Assembly: GCF_900111825.1 (NCBI RefSeq)
Contig: NZ_FOJM01000005.1
Coordinates: 241,145-305,144, forward strand
Direction: 5' to 3'
Source: Pedobacter suwonensis
GTDB lineage: Bacteria; Bacteroidota; Bacteroidia; Sphingobacteriales; Sphingobacteriaceae
Length of the DNA: 64,000 bases
The notes under the pieces were generated by a model. That model was given only the letters and a program-made list of their open reading frames with translations. It searched no databases and had not been told where the DNA came from. Shown in pieces: positions 25,165 to 33,591 of this stretch. The translations under genes and the position numbers were made by a program. The stretch's first letter is position 1, and the number at the start of each line of letters is the position of its first letter.

Positions 25165-26145
25165 TTATCCTCCAATGGTAATCATACTTCTGTTTTGAAT
25201 GGTCGTTGCATCAATTTTTTTGAAATCGCTTACCATTTGTCCGCCCAATGCTTCCTTTTTGCTCCAAATAGCCGATTGAATTAACGGAATTACATCTTCG
25301 TTTTTTCGCAATGCAGTTAACAAATCGGTTTCGTTATCCGAGAAAAGGCAGTTTTTCAGTTTCCCATCCGCTGTCAGGCGCATGCGGTTACAGCTACTGC
25401 AAAAAGGATGAGTCATGGTGCTGATCACGGCAAAAGAACCCTCATGGCCGGGAATCATAAAGCTTTTGGCCGTATCGTGGGCATCTCCTTTAACAGGTAA
25501 TACCGAAAAATCCTGTTCTATTACAGCCAGTATTTCATCCAAAGCAAACATCTGGTTACTCGTCCATTTGTTACCACTAAAAGGCATAAACTCAATAAAC
25601 CTGACCTGGATCGGATTAAATTTGGTCCAACCGATGAAATCGTTGATTTCATTATCGTTGAGTCCTTTCATCACCACCATATTTACTTTTACCTTGATTT
25701 TATGCTGTAAAAGCAGTTCGATATTGCTGCGTACCTGATGAAAGACATCCCGTCTTGTAATCATAAAAAACTTTTCAGGTTGTAAGGTATCCAGACTGAT
25801 ATTAACGGTTTTAATACCTGCTGCCTTTAGTACAGGCAACATTTCTGCAATGCGGGTGCCGTTTGTGGTCATCACCAGTTCGACCGGAAGTTTACCCAGC
25901 GCCGCAATAATTTGGGCTGCATCTTTTCTCACCAAAGGTTCGCCACCAGTAAGCCTGATTTTTTTTACGCCATGGGCCACGAAAATTTCCGCCAGTTTGA
26001 TGATCTCGTCTGTCTGCATTAACCGTGAGGCAGGCGTAAAATCGTATTCTTCTTCAGGCATGCAATAAAAACAGCGAAAATTGCAGTTATCGGTGAGCGA
26101 TATCCGCAGGTAGTTGTGTACTCTTCCATAAGAATCTGTTATCAT
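25165..26145 (-). CDS. moaA: GTP 3',8-cyclase MoaA
   Basis: A radical-SAM enzyme that converts GTP to 3',8-cyclo-7,8-dihydro-GTP, the first step of molybdopterin synthesis. The first Fe-S cluster motif CX3CX2C is C21, C25 and C28. The second, CX2CX13C, lies near the C-terminus in CSSCNRMRL...NC. The protein has 326 residues and ends in Gly-Gly, as required for activity in the family. RLTGGEPLVRKD and MTTNGTRI are further conserved segments. It overlaps the upstream mocA-like gene by 4 bp (ATGA). Confidence 0.96.
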   Translation of the reverse strand: MITDSYGRVHNYLRISLTDNCNFRCFYCMPEEEYDFTPASRLMQTDEIIKLAEIFVAHGVKKIRLTGGEPLVRKDAAQIIAALGKLPVELVMTTNGTRIAEMLPVLKAAGIKTVNISLDTLQPEKFFMITRRDVFHQVRSNIELLLQHKIKVKVNMVVMKGLNDNEINDFIGWTKFNPIQVRFIEFMPFSGNKWTSNQMFALDEILAVIEQDFSVLPVKGDAHDTAKSFMIPGHEGSFAVISTMTHPFCSSCNRMRLTADGKLKNCLFSDNETDLLTALRKNEDVIPLIQSAIWSKKEALGGQMVSDFKKIDATTIQNRSMITIGG

Positions 26146-26732
26146 CGCCGGCTAATTAAATGGTTATAATCTGTTTCTGTATCAATATCAATTCCCCCTC
26201 GCTCAAAAACCACTGTTTCCAGATCTTCTGAATATTGTTTTAATATATTTTTTGCTCCTTCTGCGCCTTTGAGCAATAAAAGCGCTTCAAAGTAATCTTT
26301 TTTAAAAAGAACAGGTGTGCCTATTGTTTCGTTATATGAACTGGCAATAATCTTTTTGCCTGTTTCTTTTTGCTTTGCGATTAAGTTATTAAAGTTACGC
26401 TTTTTTATAAAAGCCTGATCGGCCACAGCAATAATAATACTTTCTATTTCGCTATTATTTTTGACGATCGTTGACAGGCCTGCAACAATACTTGATCCCA
26501 TTCCTTCTTTCCAGCTTTGATTTATAACCACGTTAATTCCGTTATGCCTGTGCTGGTCAGCTATTTCTTGTGCGTATGCGCCTAAAACAACAATAACAGG
26601 TTTGCAGTCTGTTGCTAAAGCCTCATTAATTACCGTTTGCAGGAGTGTTTTTCCATTGTAATCCAAGAGCTGTTTGGGTTTCCCCAAACGTGAGGAACTG
26701 CCGGCTGCCAATATGATGATGCCCGTTCTCAA
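26142..26732 (-). CDS. Molybdenum cofactor nucleotidyltransferase (MocA/MobA-like)
   Basis: A 196-residue NTP transferase. The N-terminal LAAGSSSRLGKPKQLL fits MocA, which attaches CMP to the cofactor of xanthine-dehydrogenase-family enzymes, better than MobA. Together with xdhC next door this points to the cytosine dinucleotide form. The start appears to be TTG at 26732, 7 bp after the xdhC stop; no ATG is available near the essential N-terminal motif. The C-terminal part (IVAVADQAF, GTPVLFKKDYFEALLLLKGAEGAKNIL) matches the family. Confidence 0.9.
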   Translation of the reverse strand: MRTGIIILAAGSSSRLGKPKQLLDYNGKTLLQTVINEALATDCKPVIVVLGAYAQEIADQHRHNGINVVINQSWKEGMGSSIVAGLSTIVKNNSEIESIIIAVADQAFIKKRNFNNLIAKQKETGKKIIASSYNETIGTPVLFKKDYFEALLLLKGAEGAKNILKQYSEDLETVVFERGGIDIDTETDYNHLISRR

Positions 26733-26739
26733 TGCCTGG

Positions 26740-27849
26740 TTACATTTTATCGTAGACGTGGATCGGTTTCTTCTTCTCTTTTAAAAACATGGCCGAAGCA
26801 CCTGAAAAAACAGATTTAATCTCTGCGAGGATAGAAATGGCAATTTCTTCTGCAGTTTCTGCGCCAATATCCAGTCCAATTGGACCATGTACCCGGGTTT
26901 CGTTTTCAGGTGTTGCTAAATCCAGTTCATCGAGCATCCTGAGCAGCTTTTTCTTTGGGCCTAAGGTACCAATGTATGTTGCTTTTGTATCCAACAGATA
27001 TTTAAGTAGCTCAAGGTCATAATTGTAATTATGTGTCATTAATACGAAAGCGGTTTGCCCGTCTATCTGAGTATGAGACAGTATGCTTTCCGGCTTACTT
27101 ACCAAAATTCTGATTGCATTTGGAAAACGTTGCGGCGTAGCATGTGTTGATCTGCCATCGATTACGGTTACTTCCCAACCCAACAGATAAGCCATTTCGG
27201 CAAGAGGTTGTGCGTCATTACCCGCACCGGCTATTATTAATGAAATGGGTGGTTTTATAAATTCCAAAAAGACATCAGTTTGCTGATCATTCTGTTCATA
27301 AACCTTAAATGCTGAAGTTTTATTTTCAAAAACAGCTTCAATATCTCCGATTACTTTATCGCTTATTGAAGTTGGAATTTTAGAAAGAACAGGTTCATTT
27401 CTAAAAAGCATTCCGGTACCCAATTGAAACCTATCTCCCAGCGAAAAAAAAGTTGCCAGTACGGCACTTTCCCTTTTGCTTTGCAAGGCCGTTAAAATGG
27501 CAATTGGATTCAATTCATCCACCTCTGTAACAGGCTCGAACAGGATATGGATAATACCATTACAGCCCAGCTGAACGCCAAATTTGGCATCATCTTCATC
27601 AGTCGTATCATAAGTAACAAGCTTGTTTTCCTGTTGTACTATTGCCGAAAGTGCTTTGCGTAGCGCGTCGCCCTCAAGGCAACCGCCGCTAATGGCTCCT
27701 GTCAACTGGCCATCCTCGGTAACGAGCATCCTTGCACCTGGCCTGCGGTAAGCAGAGCCCTCTACCTTAACTACCGTTGCGAGCGCAGTGCTTTTTCCTT
27801 CCTTGATCGCTTTTTGATACGCTTTTATAATATCGGTAATTTCTTTCAT
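26740..27849 (-). CDS. XdhC/CoxI family protein
   Basis: The protein of about 369 residues has both XdhC domains: the N-terminal XdhC_CoxI part (VEGSAYRRPGARMLV, GAISGGCLEGDALRKAL) and a C-terminal Rossmann part (IIAGAGNDAQPLAEMAYLLGWEVTVIDGR, then YIGTLGPKKK). XdhC binds the cofactor and delivers its sulphurated form to xanthine-dehydrogenase-type enzymes. The ATG at 27849 is chosen over an upstream TTG (27876). It leads the xdhC-mocA-moaA-moeA-tauE operon. Confidence 0.92.
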   Translation of the reverse strand: MKEITDIIKAYQKAIKEGKSTALATVVKVEGSAYRRPGARMLVTEDGQLTGAISGGCLEGDALRKALSAIVQQENKLVTYDTTDEDDAKFGVQLGCNGIIHILFEPVTEVDELNPIAILTALQSKRESAVLATFFSLGDRFQLGTGMLFRNEPVLSKIPTSISDKVIGDIEAVFENKTSAFKVYEQNDQQTDVFLEFIKPPISLIIAGAGNDAQPLAEMAYLLGWEVTVIDGRSTHATPQRFPNAIRILVSKPESILSHTQIDGQTAFVLMTHNYNYDLELLKYLLDTKATYIGTLGPKKKLLRMLDELDLATPENETRVHGPIGLDIGAETAEEIAISILAEIKSVFSGASAMFLKEKKKPIHVYDKM

Positions 27850-27953
27850 AAGGGATTGATGCCGTGGAAAAGGCAAATTAATGATAATCTATTACAAATG
27901 GTTAAATGTAAAAGGAAAGATATAATACTTAAAGTGGTGGTTGGGCAACTGTG

Positions 27954-28046
27954 CAGTCAGATGTGACCTTCTGACTGATCATTCAACTTAATCCGGATTG
28001 CCCTGAAATGGCTATATATGTGCAGTCAGATGTTACCATCTGACTG
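27954..28046. repeat. Two copies of a CAGTCAGA palindromic unit
   Basis: CAGTCAGA/TCTGACTG hairpins occur at 27954-27977 and 28023-28046, 69 bp apart, each inside a longer direct repeat starting GTGCAGTCAGATGT. The second copy pairs over 10 bp. They lie upstream of xdhC and downstream of the small gene ending at 28080. Confidence 0.75.
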
Positions 28047-28079
28047 ATGAATAAAGTGTTCTTATTTTGAATGACGTGG

Positions 28080-28310
28080 TTAAAAAGGCGCTGAATGAAA
28101 AATTTCCAGGTTGATACAATGCAATCCAATGCTGTTAAAAAGTTCGGTGATTTCTTTAGTCCAATCTTTTGGTGAATCTACCCGAAGGATTTTGTCGGCA
28201 TCCCACAAATCAATGTTCCACTTAATTTCTTTGAAATGGCTGTTCAGTAGTGGGCTGATGGTGTTTAACTCGCTATCAGTCGATACATTTGTTTTGAAAA
28301 CGGCTATCAT
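28080..28310 (-). CDS. Small protein, possible HMA-like ferredoxin fold
   Basis: The protein has 76 residues (MIAVFKTNVSTDSELNTISPLL...LWDADKILRVDSPKDWTKEITELFNSIGLHCINLEIF). The strand-helix-strand-strand-helix-strand pattern suggests a ferredoxin-like fold such as the HMA superfamily, but the metal-binding CXXC is absent. The function is unknown. It is a single gene preceded by a T-rich gap of about 200 bp. The fold assignment is inference. Confidence 0.6.
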   Translation of the reverse strand: MIAVFKTNVSTDSELNTISPLLNSHFKEIKWNIDLWDADKILRVDSPKDWTKEITELFNSIGLHCINLEIFHSAPF

Positions 28311-28512
28311 ATAGATAAGTTTTTAGGTTTGTTATTGGCAGTAGACGTACAACTTTAGAAATTACTTTAAATCGGGTGGATTTTTTTTAATTTTTTATTC
28401 GGCTCATTTAATTAAGCTCATTTTCTAAAAACATAAAATAATTTGTAAGGACATTTGATTTCATGCGACTAACCAATTAAGCAGTATATTTATAATGAGA
28501 TAATACGAGAAC

Positions 28513-29112
28513 ATGCTAAACAAAACGGACCAGGAATTTGGAGAAAAGTGCCTTCATTCAGACCCAATAAGCTGGGTAGAAAAATATGCTGATTACCTGT
28601 ATGGCTTCGCCATATCGAGAATAAGAGATGAAGAGGTGGCTAAAGATTTAGTTCAGGACACCTTTTTGGCAGCTCTGCAGCGATTAGACGGTTTTGAAGG
28701 CAATAGTCAGGAGAAAACATGGCTAACGGCTATTCTTAAAAACAAAATAGCCGATTTTTATAGAAAACGTTCAAGTAGTAGTGTAAAAGATTTAAGAGAA
28801 ATGGATGTTGAAGGTGAACTGAAGGATTTTTTTGATGCTGAATCAGGGCATTGGACCGAAAAAGATTATCCGAGGGCATTTGGTTTGGAGATGTATAACC
28901 CTTTGATGATGAAAGAACTAGGATTTGTATTGAATAAATGTTTGGCTAAACTTCCAGGGTTATGGTTTTCAGTGTTTTCAATGAAACACATGGACGATCT
29001 TGCTTCGGAGCAGATTTGTAACGAATTGAAGCTTACAAATGCTAATTTTTGGGTGATCATGCACCGCACCAAACTTAACCTGAGGGCCTGCCTTCAAAAA
29101 AATTGGAACTGA
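28513..29112 (+). CDS. RNA polymerase sigma factor, ECF (sigma-70) family
   Basis: A 199-residue ECF sigma factor. Region 2: WVEKYADYLYGFAISRIRDEEVAKDLVQDTFLAALQRLDGFEGNSQEKTWLTAILKNKIADFYR. Region 4 lies at about residues 135-195 and ends in NELKLTNANFWVIMHRTKLNLRACL. The insert between the regions (about residues 93-130) is longer than usual, as in a subfamily common in Bacteroidota. The stop is followed after one base by a zinc-finger anti-sigma gene. Confidence 0.92.
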   Translation: MLNKTDQEFGEKCLHSDPISWVEKYADYLYGFAISRIRDEEVAKDLVQDTFLAALQRLDGFEGNSQEKTWLTAILKNKIADFYRKRSSSSVKDLREMDVEGELKDFFDAESGHWTEKDYPRAFGLEMYNPLMMKELGFVLNKCLAKLPGLWFSVFSMKHMDDLASEQICNELKLTNANFWVIMHRTKLNLRACLQKNWN

Positions 29113-29113
29113 T

Positions 29114-29380
29114 ATGACGAGCGCGCTAAGGAATATAATTTATAACTGTAAACAGGCCACTTTTTTGATCGAAAAAAGAATTGCTGGAAAAATCACTGCT
29201 GCTGAAACACTACAATTGCATGTACATTTGAAAGGTTGTTCGGTATGCAAAATTTACCAGCGGCAGAGTATATTGATTAACAAGGTGTTTTCTGACTTTG
29301 AAAACAGTGATGTTAAACTTGATGAAACCTTTAAAAAAATATTAAAGGATAAGATTGAAAAAGAAATCAATAAAAATTAA
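29114..29380 (+). CDS. Zinc-finger anti-sigma factor
   Basis: An 88-residue protein with the HX3CX2C motif H38, C42, C45 of ZAS-type anti-sigma factors (zf-HC2). There is no transmembrane segment, so it is a soluble anti-sigma factor that probably binds the sigma factor encoded directly upstream. The ATG is one base after that gene's stop codon. The CXXC pair could respond to oxidants, which would fit the peroxiredoxin gene that follows. Confidence 0.85.
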   Translation: MTSALRNIIYNCKQATFLIEKRIAGKITAAETLQLHVHLKGCSVCKIYQRQSILINKVFSDFENSDVKLDETFKKILKDKIEKEINKN

Positions 29381-29437
29381 TTTTCGCTGTAAGGTTAATG
29401 CTGCTCGTTCGACTAAGAGCTAAAACATAAAGACAAA

Positions 29438-30019
29438 ATGAAAAGAATTATCTTATTTACAGCTTTAGCTGTTGTTTTAACATTGCAAACAAAGGCACAG
29501 CAAGGTTTAAAAGCGGGAGATAAAGCTCCTGTGTTCACCGGAGTAGATCAAAACGGCAAAATAGTAACTTTGAAGAATGCTCTTAAAGCGCACCGCAATG
29601 TGGTATTGTTTTTCTATCGTGGTCAGTGGTGTCCCTACTGCAATAAACACATTAAAGAACTTCAGGACTCCTTAAACTTGTTAACTGACAAAGATGTTTA
29701 TGTTATCGGTGTTACACCCGAAACAAAAGAAAACATTGATAAAACCATAAAAAAAACAAGCGCAGGCTTTTCTATCCTTCAAGATAAGGATGATGAGATT
29801 ATGAAAGCCTATCAGGTTAACTTTATGATGGATGAAGCAACCTTTACCAAATACAAGGGCTATGGAATAAATTTAGAAGAAAACAACGGAAATACCCGGC
29901 ATACGCTGCCAGTACCTGCAACTTATATTATTGATCGTACAGGTAAAATTAAGTATGTACATTTCGATCCTAACTATCAAAAAAGGGCTTCGGTAAAACT
30001 TTTGCTTTCCAAACTTTAG
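29438..30019 (+). CDS. Secreted peroxiredoxin-like protein (AhpC/TSA family)
   Basis: A 193-residue protein with a signal peptide (about residues 1-21, ending TKAQQ), so it acts in the periplasm. The thioredoxin fold is marked by LFFYRGQWCPYCNKHIKEL, with C65 and C68 as a CXXC pair, and a VPATYIIDRTGKIKYVHFDPNY C-terminus. It fits the AhpC/TSA-like proteins with a peroxidatic Cys in the WCPYC position. It lies 57 bp after the sigma/anti-sigma pair and may be part of its regulon. Peroxide reduction is predicted from family. Confidence 0.87.
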   Translation: MKRIILFTALAVVLTLQTKAQQGLKAGDKAPVFTGVDQNGKIVTLKNALKAHRNVVLFFYRGQWCPYCNKHIKELQDSLNLLTDKDVYVIGVTPETKENIDKTIKKTSAGFSILQDKDDEIMKAYQVNFMMDEATFTKYKGYGINLEENNGNTRHTLPVPATYIIDRTGKIKYVHFDPNYQKRASVKLLLSKL

Positions 30020-30194
30020 GCCGATTTCATAGTAAGTTCCCTCCAAAAGGGTTGCAGCTAATATGCGAAGTGGTTATTATTTGAGTTCTTACAGCTGTTT
30101 TAATATTTAATATCGGTTGATAAGAATTATCTGAATCAATAAATGTTAATACAGTAAAGCGGATTACAATCGTATGGTATCAGATGTATTCGCT

Positions 30195-31169
30195 TTACTT
30201 CCTGGTAAAATCATCCATTAATTTCATGGTAACCCATGCATCTTCACCGCTACATGGATTTTGACCTTTGCCTAAAAAGTAATCAACTACTTTCTCAATC
30301 ATGGGTTGTTGCACATGTTTTAAAGGCTCAAATACATATTCTTCGGTTTTTTGGTTGGTTGTAACCGTAAATTTGTTGCCAAACACTGGAAAACTGATCT
30401 GACCGCGCGCGCCGTATATGATGCAACTATCGGCCTGATCTTGTGCCGCTACTGAGAAACACCAGTTGCCACTGAAAACCACCCCGTTTTCAAAAAGTAT
30501 ATTGCCCATAACCAGATCATCTACTTCAGCATCTTCCTGTTGCCTTGCCGCCATGCCGCTGGTATTTTTTACAGGACCGAAATAGTAAGTCATGAGGTCT
30601 AGCTGATGTGGTGCCAGATCATGAAATAAACCACCGCCAGAAATGGCTGGGTTAATCCGCCAGTTGTCAGCACTTTTTGCAATAAGCGAGGTGTTCGGCG
30701 ATTGGAGCATTTTTAATCGGACTAAACGGATATCGCCAATGACCTGTCCGGCCAATAGTTCTTTGATTTTTAAGAACATGGGTTGAGCCCGCCGGTAATG
30801 GGCAACGCAAAGCTTCACATTTAATTTATGGGCTGCATCCGTCATGCGTTGAGCAGATGCAGCATCTAAGGTCATTGGTTTTTCTACGTATACAAGCTTT
30901 CCGGCGGTTAAGGCTTCAATCGTGTAAGCCTCGTGTTGCAAGGGTGGGGTAGCAATATAAATCGCATTAACCTCCGGATCCCTGATCAGCTGGATGGCAT
31001 CATCATACCATTTAGCCACTTGATGCCGTTTGGCATAGTCAGCAGCTTTGGCACCATCCCGACGCATTACTGCAACTAATTTTGAATTTTTCACCTGATT
31101 AAAAGCAGGTCCGCTTTTAATTTCGGTCACATCTCCACAGCCGATAATACCCCATCTGATTTCTTCCAT
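30195..31169 (-). CDS. Gfo/Idh/MocA family oxidoreductase
   Basis: A 324-residue NAD(P)-dependent oxidoreductase. The Rossmann motif GIIGCGDVTE is at about residues 7-16, the catalytic EKP motif (VYVEKPMTLD) near residue 95, and the C-terminal alpha/beta part contains GGGLFHDLAPHQLDLMTYYFG with the HDLxxHxLD pattern of sugar-acting members. There is no signal peptide. The substrate, probably a sugar or inositol, cannot be told. An orphan minus-strand terminator lies about 70 bp upstream. Confidence 0.92.
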   Translation of the reverse strand: MEEIRWGIIGCGDVTEIKSGPAFNQVKNSKLVAVMRRDGAKAADYAKRHQVAKWYDDAIQLIRDPEVNAIYIATPPLQHEAYTIEALTAGKLVYVEKPMTLDAASAQRMTDAAHKLNVKLCVAHYRRAQPMFLKIKELLAGQVIGDIRLVRLKMLQSPNTSLIAKSADNWRINPAISGGGLFHDLAPHQLDLMTYYFGPVKNTSGMAARQQEDAEVDDLVMGNILFENGVVFSGNWCFSVAAQDQADSCIIYGARGQISFPVFGNKFTVTTNQKTEEYVFEPLKHVQQPMIEKVVDYFLGKGQNPCSGEDAWVTMKLMDDFTRK

Positions 31170-31235
31170 TGTATTTGATTTATAAGATTGAATTTAGAAA
31201 TATTTTCTTTCCCAATCGACTGACAGACAGTTTTG

Positions 31236-31270
31236 TAAAAAAAAAGGGATTCACAACGAGCGTGATCCCT
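31236..31270 (-). terminator. Minus-strand intrinsic terminator upstream of the Gfo/Idh/MocA gene
   Basis: On the minus strand AGGGATCAC pairs with GTGAATCCCT (one bulged base) and runs into nine T residues. No gene lies upstream on that strand for over 160 bp, so it must end a short transcript or control the oxidoreductase gene. Confidence 0.7.
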
Positions 31271-31285
31271 AATCAACTAACCAAA

Positions 31286-31314
31286 CAAATCTATTCCGGA
31301 AACCACCCCGGAAT
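31286..31314 (-). promoter_or_regulatory. Minus-strand -7 box overlapping an inverted repeat
   Basis: The minus strand reads TAGATTTG (31293-31286), and a TTG lies 21 bp upstream. ATTCCGG (31293-31299) and CCGGAAT (31308-31314) form a 7-bp inverted repeat across the promoter spacer, suitable for a repressor or a hairpin. Confidence 0.4.
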
Positions 31315-31423
31315 CAATCTATAAACGGGATAACAACGGGATTGTTTTAAAAGATTGTATTTTTTTATTTTTCAAAAAGGGAAAAAATACGGTTGGTTAA
31401 TCTGGAATTCGTCTCGCTTTTTT

Positions 31424-31431
31424 TAGCTTTG
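31424..31431 (+). promoter_or_regulatory. -7 promoter box of the small gene at 31436
   Basis: TAGCTTTG fits TAnnTTTG and ends 4 nt before the ATG, suggesting a leaderless transcript or a later start codon. Confidence 0.45.
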
Positions 31432-31435
31432 TGTT

Positions 31436-31633
31436 ATGCAAAATCTGTCAGAAAAGCTTCAAATCGATCTTATAGAACTTAAGGCAAAGTATGCCTTTAT
31501 AATGGAAGAGCTTGAAGTGACATTTGCAGATGCTTACTTAATGAAATTGCAAGCTAAACAACGGTTGGCGGAGCAGATGATGATTGAGATGGAACGAATC
31601 CTAACCGGAGAAACCGGAGCAAATGAAAACTAA
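31436..31633 (+). CDS. Hypothetical protein, 65 residues
   Basis: A small, mainly helical, charged protein (MQNLSEKLQIDLIELKAKYAFIMEELEV...LKLQAKQRLAEQMMIEMERIL). It has no recognisable domain. The helix-rich pattern could form a coiled coil. A -7 box ends 4 nt before the ATG; the true start may be the Met at residue 23. It is 52 bp before the endonuclease/phosphatase gene and may be co-transcribed with it. Confidence 0.55.
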   Translation: MQNLSEKLQIDLIELKAKYAFIMEELEVTFADAYLMKLQAKQRLAEQMMIEMERILTGETGANEN

Positions 31634-31685
31634 GGTAAGGTAGATCATCCAGAATTTAAAGACTAAAGAAGTAAACCTTCTATTT

Positions 31686-32516
31686 ATGGGCTCAAGCAAC
31701 ATTAAATTATACTATTTTTTAATATTAAGTATTTGTTTTTTAGGTGCTTGCTCACCTAAAGTCAATCAGCAGGTTGAATCAGAGCGCAATAAGGTATTGC
31801 GTGTCATGTCTTACAATATCCACCATTGCAATCCGCCATCAAAAGCGAAAGAAGGTGTTATCGATGTTGATGCCATTGTCAAAGCGATTGCACAGCAAAA
31901 ACCAGATTTCGTAGCCTTGCAAGAGGTAGATGTGAATACCAAAAGATCGGGAAATATTAACCAGGCTGTTTTATTGGCGACAAAGTTGAAGATGAATTTT
32001 TATTTTGGTAAAGCGATTGACCATGATGGGGGCGACTACGGTGTAGCCATTTTATCACGCTTTCCTTTATCTGCGCAACAGACTTTTATGCTGCCTAAAA
32101 ACAACGATGCCAAGGCAGAGCAAAGGATTTTGGCTATTGCAACGGCAGAAATTGCCAAGGGAGTATTTATCCGTTTTGCTTCTACCCATCTTGATGCACA
32201 ACGTTCTGAAGAGAACCGGATTCTTCAGGCTAAGGAGCTTAACCGGTTAACGGCAAAAGAAACCTTACCGCTAATCCTTGCAGGTGATTTAAATGCCGAT
32301 CCAGGTTCGGAAAGCATCAGGATATTTGATTCGAATTTTACCAGAATCTGTAGTGATTGTAGTTTTACCATTCCAGCGATCAATCCAGGAAAAACAATTG
32401 ATCATATCGGGTTTAAAACCGGAAATCCATTTAAAGTGGTTTCCCATGAGGTTGTTCCTGAACGTTATGCCTCAGATCACCTGCCTGTCGTTGCAGTACT
32501 GCAACTGGAAAAATAA
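31686..32516 (+). CDS. Endonuclease/exonuclease/phosphatase-family lipoprotein
   Basis: A 276-residue protein with a lipoprotein signal peptide (lipobox LGAC, Cys22), so it is probably anchored to an envelope membrane. The EEP fold is marked by RVMSYNIHHCN, DFVALQEVDVNTKRSG (metal-binding Glu), STHLDAQRSEENRILQ, LAGDLNADPGS and the final YASDHLPVVAVL (catalytic Asp-His). Family members hydrolyse phosphodiesters in nucleic acids, inositol phosphates or lipids. The target is not predictable. The gene converges with the esterase gene. Confidence 0.9.
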   Translation: MGSSNIKLYYFLILSICFLGACSPKVNQQVESERNKVLRVMSYNIHHCNPPSKAKEGVIDVDAIVKAIAQQKPDFVALQEVDVNTKRSGNINQAVLLATKLKMNFYFGKAIDHDGGDYGVAILSRFPLSAQQTFMLPKNNDAKAEQRILAIATAEIAKGVFIRFASTHLDAQRSEENRILQAKELNRLTAKETLPLILAGDLNADPGSESIRIFDSNFTRICSDCSFTIPAINPGKTIDHIGFKTGNPFKVVSHEVVPERYASDHLPVVAVLQLEK

Positions 32517-32538
32517 CTGTTACTATTTCTGATTTACG

Positions 32539-33492
32539 CTATCTCTTTATTAAAGCAGGTGGAATGTTAAATGTTGGTTTTTTGTCTGCATCTTTAAAGT
32601 CCACTTCCATAAAGTAACGCTTTTGTTTCAAAATGTAATGATCTATAAACCATAAGATATCAGGTAAGTTCTCAGTCATTGGAGAACCCGCTATTTCGTG
32701 CCCCATATCCTGCACATACTGGAAATAATACGGATAGTGATTCTTTTTAAAAGTTTTAGCAAGATATTTAGAACCAAAAAAGCCCCTGTTAAGCAATCTC
32801 ACTTTGTTATAAGGCACAAGTTTATCGGCCGTGCCGTGGAAAAACATCGTTGGTGCCGGCGGTATAGCATATTTTGGTGCGCCTTGATAACTTAATATGG
32901 CTCCTGCAAAAGAGATTACGCCTTTATATTGAAAATTTCTGGGTAATTTGGTTGATAATGCGGTAGCATTCCGTTTGTTATAATCGGCGTGCAGTGCCGT
33001 GATCGCGCCCGCGCTTGATCCCGACAGGATAATCATTGAAGTATCAATACCAAGTTCTTTCGCATTTTTGATGAGATAGGCTGTTGCCGTAAAAACATCA
33101 GTTGTGGCTGTATCGATTGCGGCTTTTAAATTAGAAGTATTAAACGGACTGGGAAATTTCTTTCCCTTAAGGCCCAATCGATAATCAACTGAAACCACTT
33201 TATATTGATTGGCTATTAACGTGTTGAAGTACTGGTCAAATAATTTGCTGTCTCTGCGCCCCATTACAAAACCACCGCCAAAAATAAAAAGTACTGTTGG
33301 CTTAGTGTCTGTTATTTTTCCACGGTAATAGATATCTAACTTCAGTGTGCCGGAATCGGTTTGAGAAAATGTTTTGGTTTCTACATGATCTTTTTTATCC
33401 TGAAGTACAATCTGTCCCGTTGAAGATAAAGAGCTGAATAGGATTACAATGAAGAGCGAGCTGAATAGATATACTTTGTTATTGGGCATCAT
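32539..33492 (-). CDS. Secreted alpha/beta hydrolase (carboxylesterase-like)
   Basis: A 317-residue protein with a signal peptide (about residues 1-26). The oxyanion-hole motif is VLFIFGGGFVMGRRD (an HGGG variant with FGGG) and the nucleophile elbow is GSSAG with Ser160. The HGTADKLVPYNKV segment carries the acid residue and the catalytic His is probably in DMGHEIAG. It resembles Bacteroidota esterases and lipases of the BD-FAE type. The start is the MM pair; the ATG at 33492 is used. The substrate is unknown. Confidence 0.87.
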   Translation of the reverse strand: MMPNNKVYLFSSLFIVILFSSLSSTGQIVLQDKKDHVETKTFSQTDSGTLKLDIYYRGKITDTKPTVLFIFGGGFVMGRRDSKLFDQYFNTLIANQYKVVSVDYRLGLKGKKFPSPFNTSNLKAAIDTATTDVFTATAYLIKNAKELGIDTSMIILSGSSAGAITALHADYNKRNATALSTKLPRNFQYKGVISFAGAILSYQGAPKYAIPPAPTMFFHGTADKLVPYNKVRLLNRGFFGSKYLAKTFKKNHYPYYFQYVQDMGHEIAGSPMTENLPDILWFIDHYILKQKRYFMEVDFKDADKKPTFNIPPALIKR

Positions 33493-33591
33493 GTTTTTAG
33501 GGAAAAGGTTCGTTGTCAGCTATTCTGATCGACGTTAGTTCATTTTGCTAATTTATTTCATTTTCGGTTCAGGTGCAATTAGATTTAAACG

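Noticed and set aside
27850..28079. Possible molybdenum-cofactor riboswitch upstream of xdhC
   Set aside because: Only the two CAGTCAGA palindromes are visible; nothing resembling the multi-stem cofactor riboswitch could be drawn.
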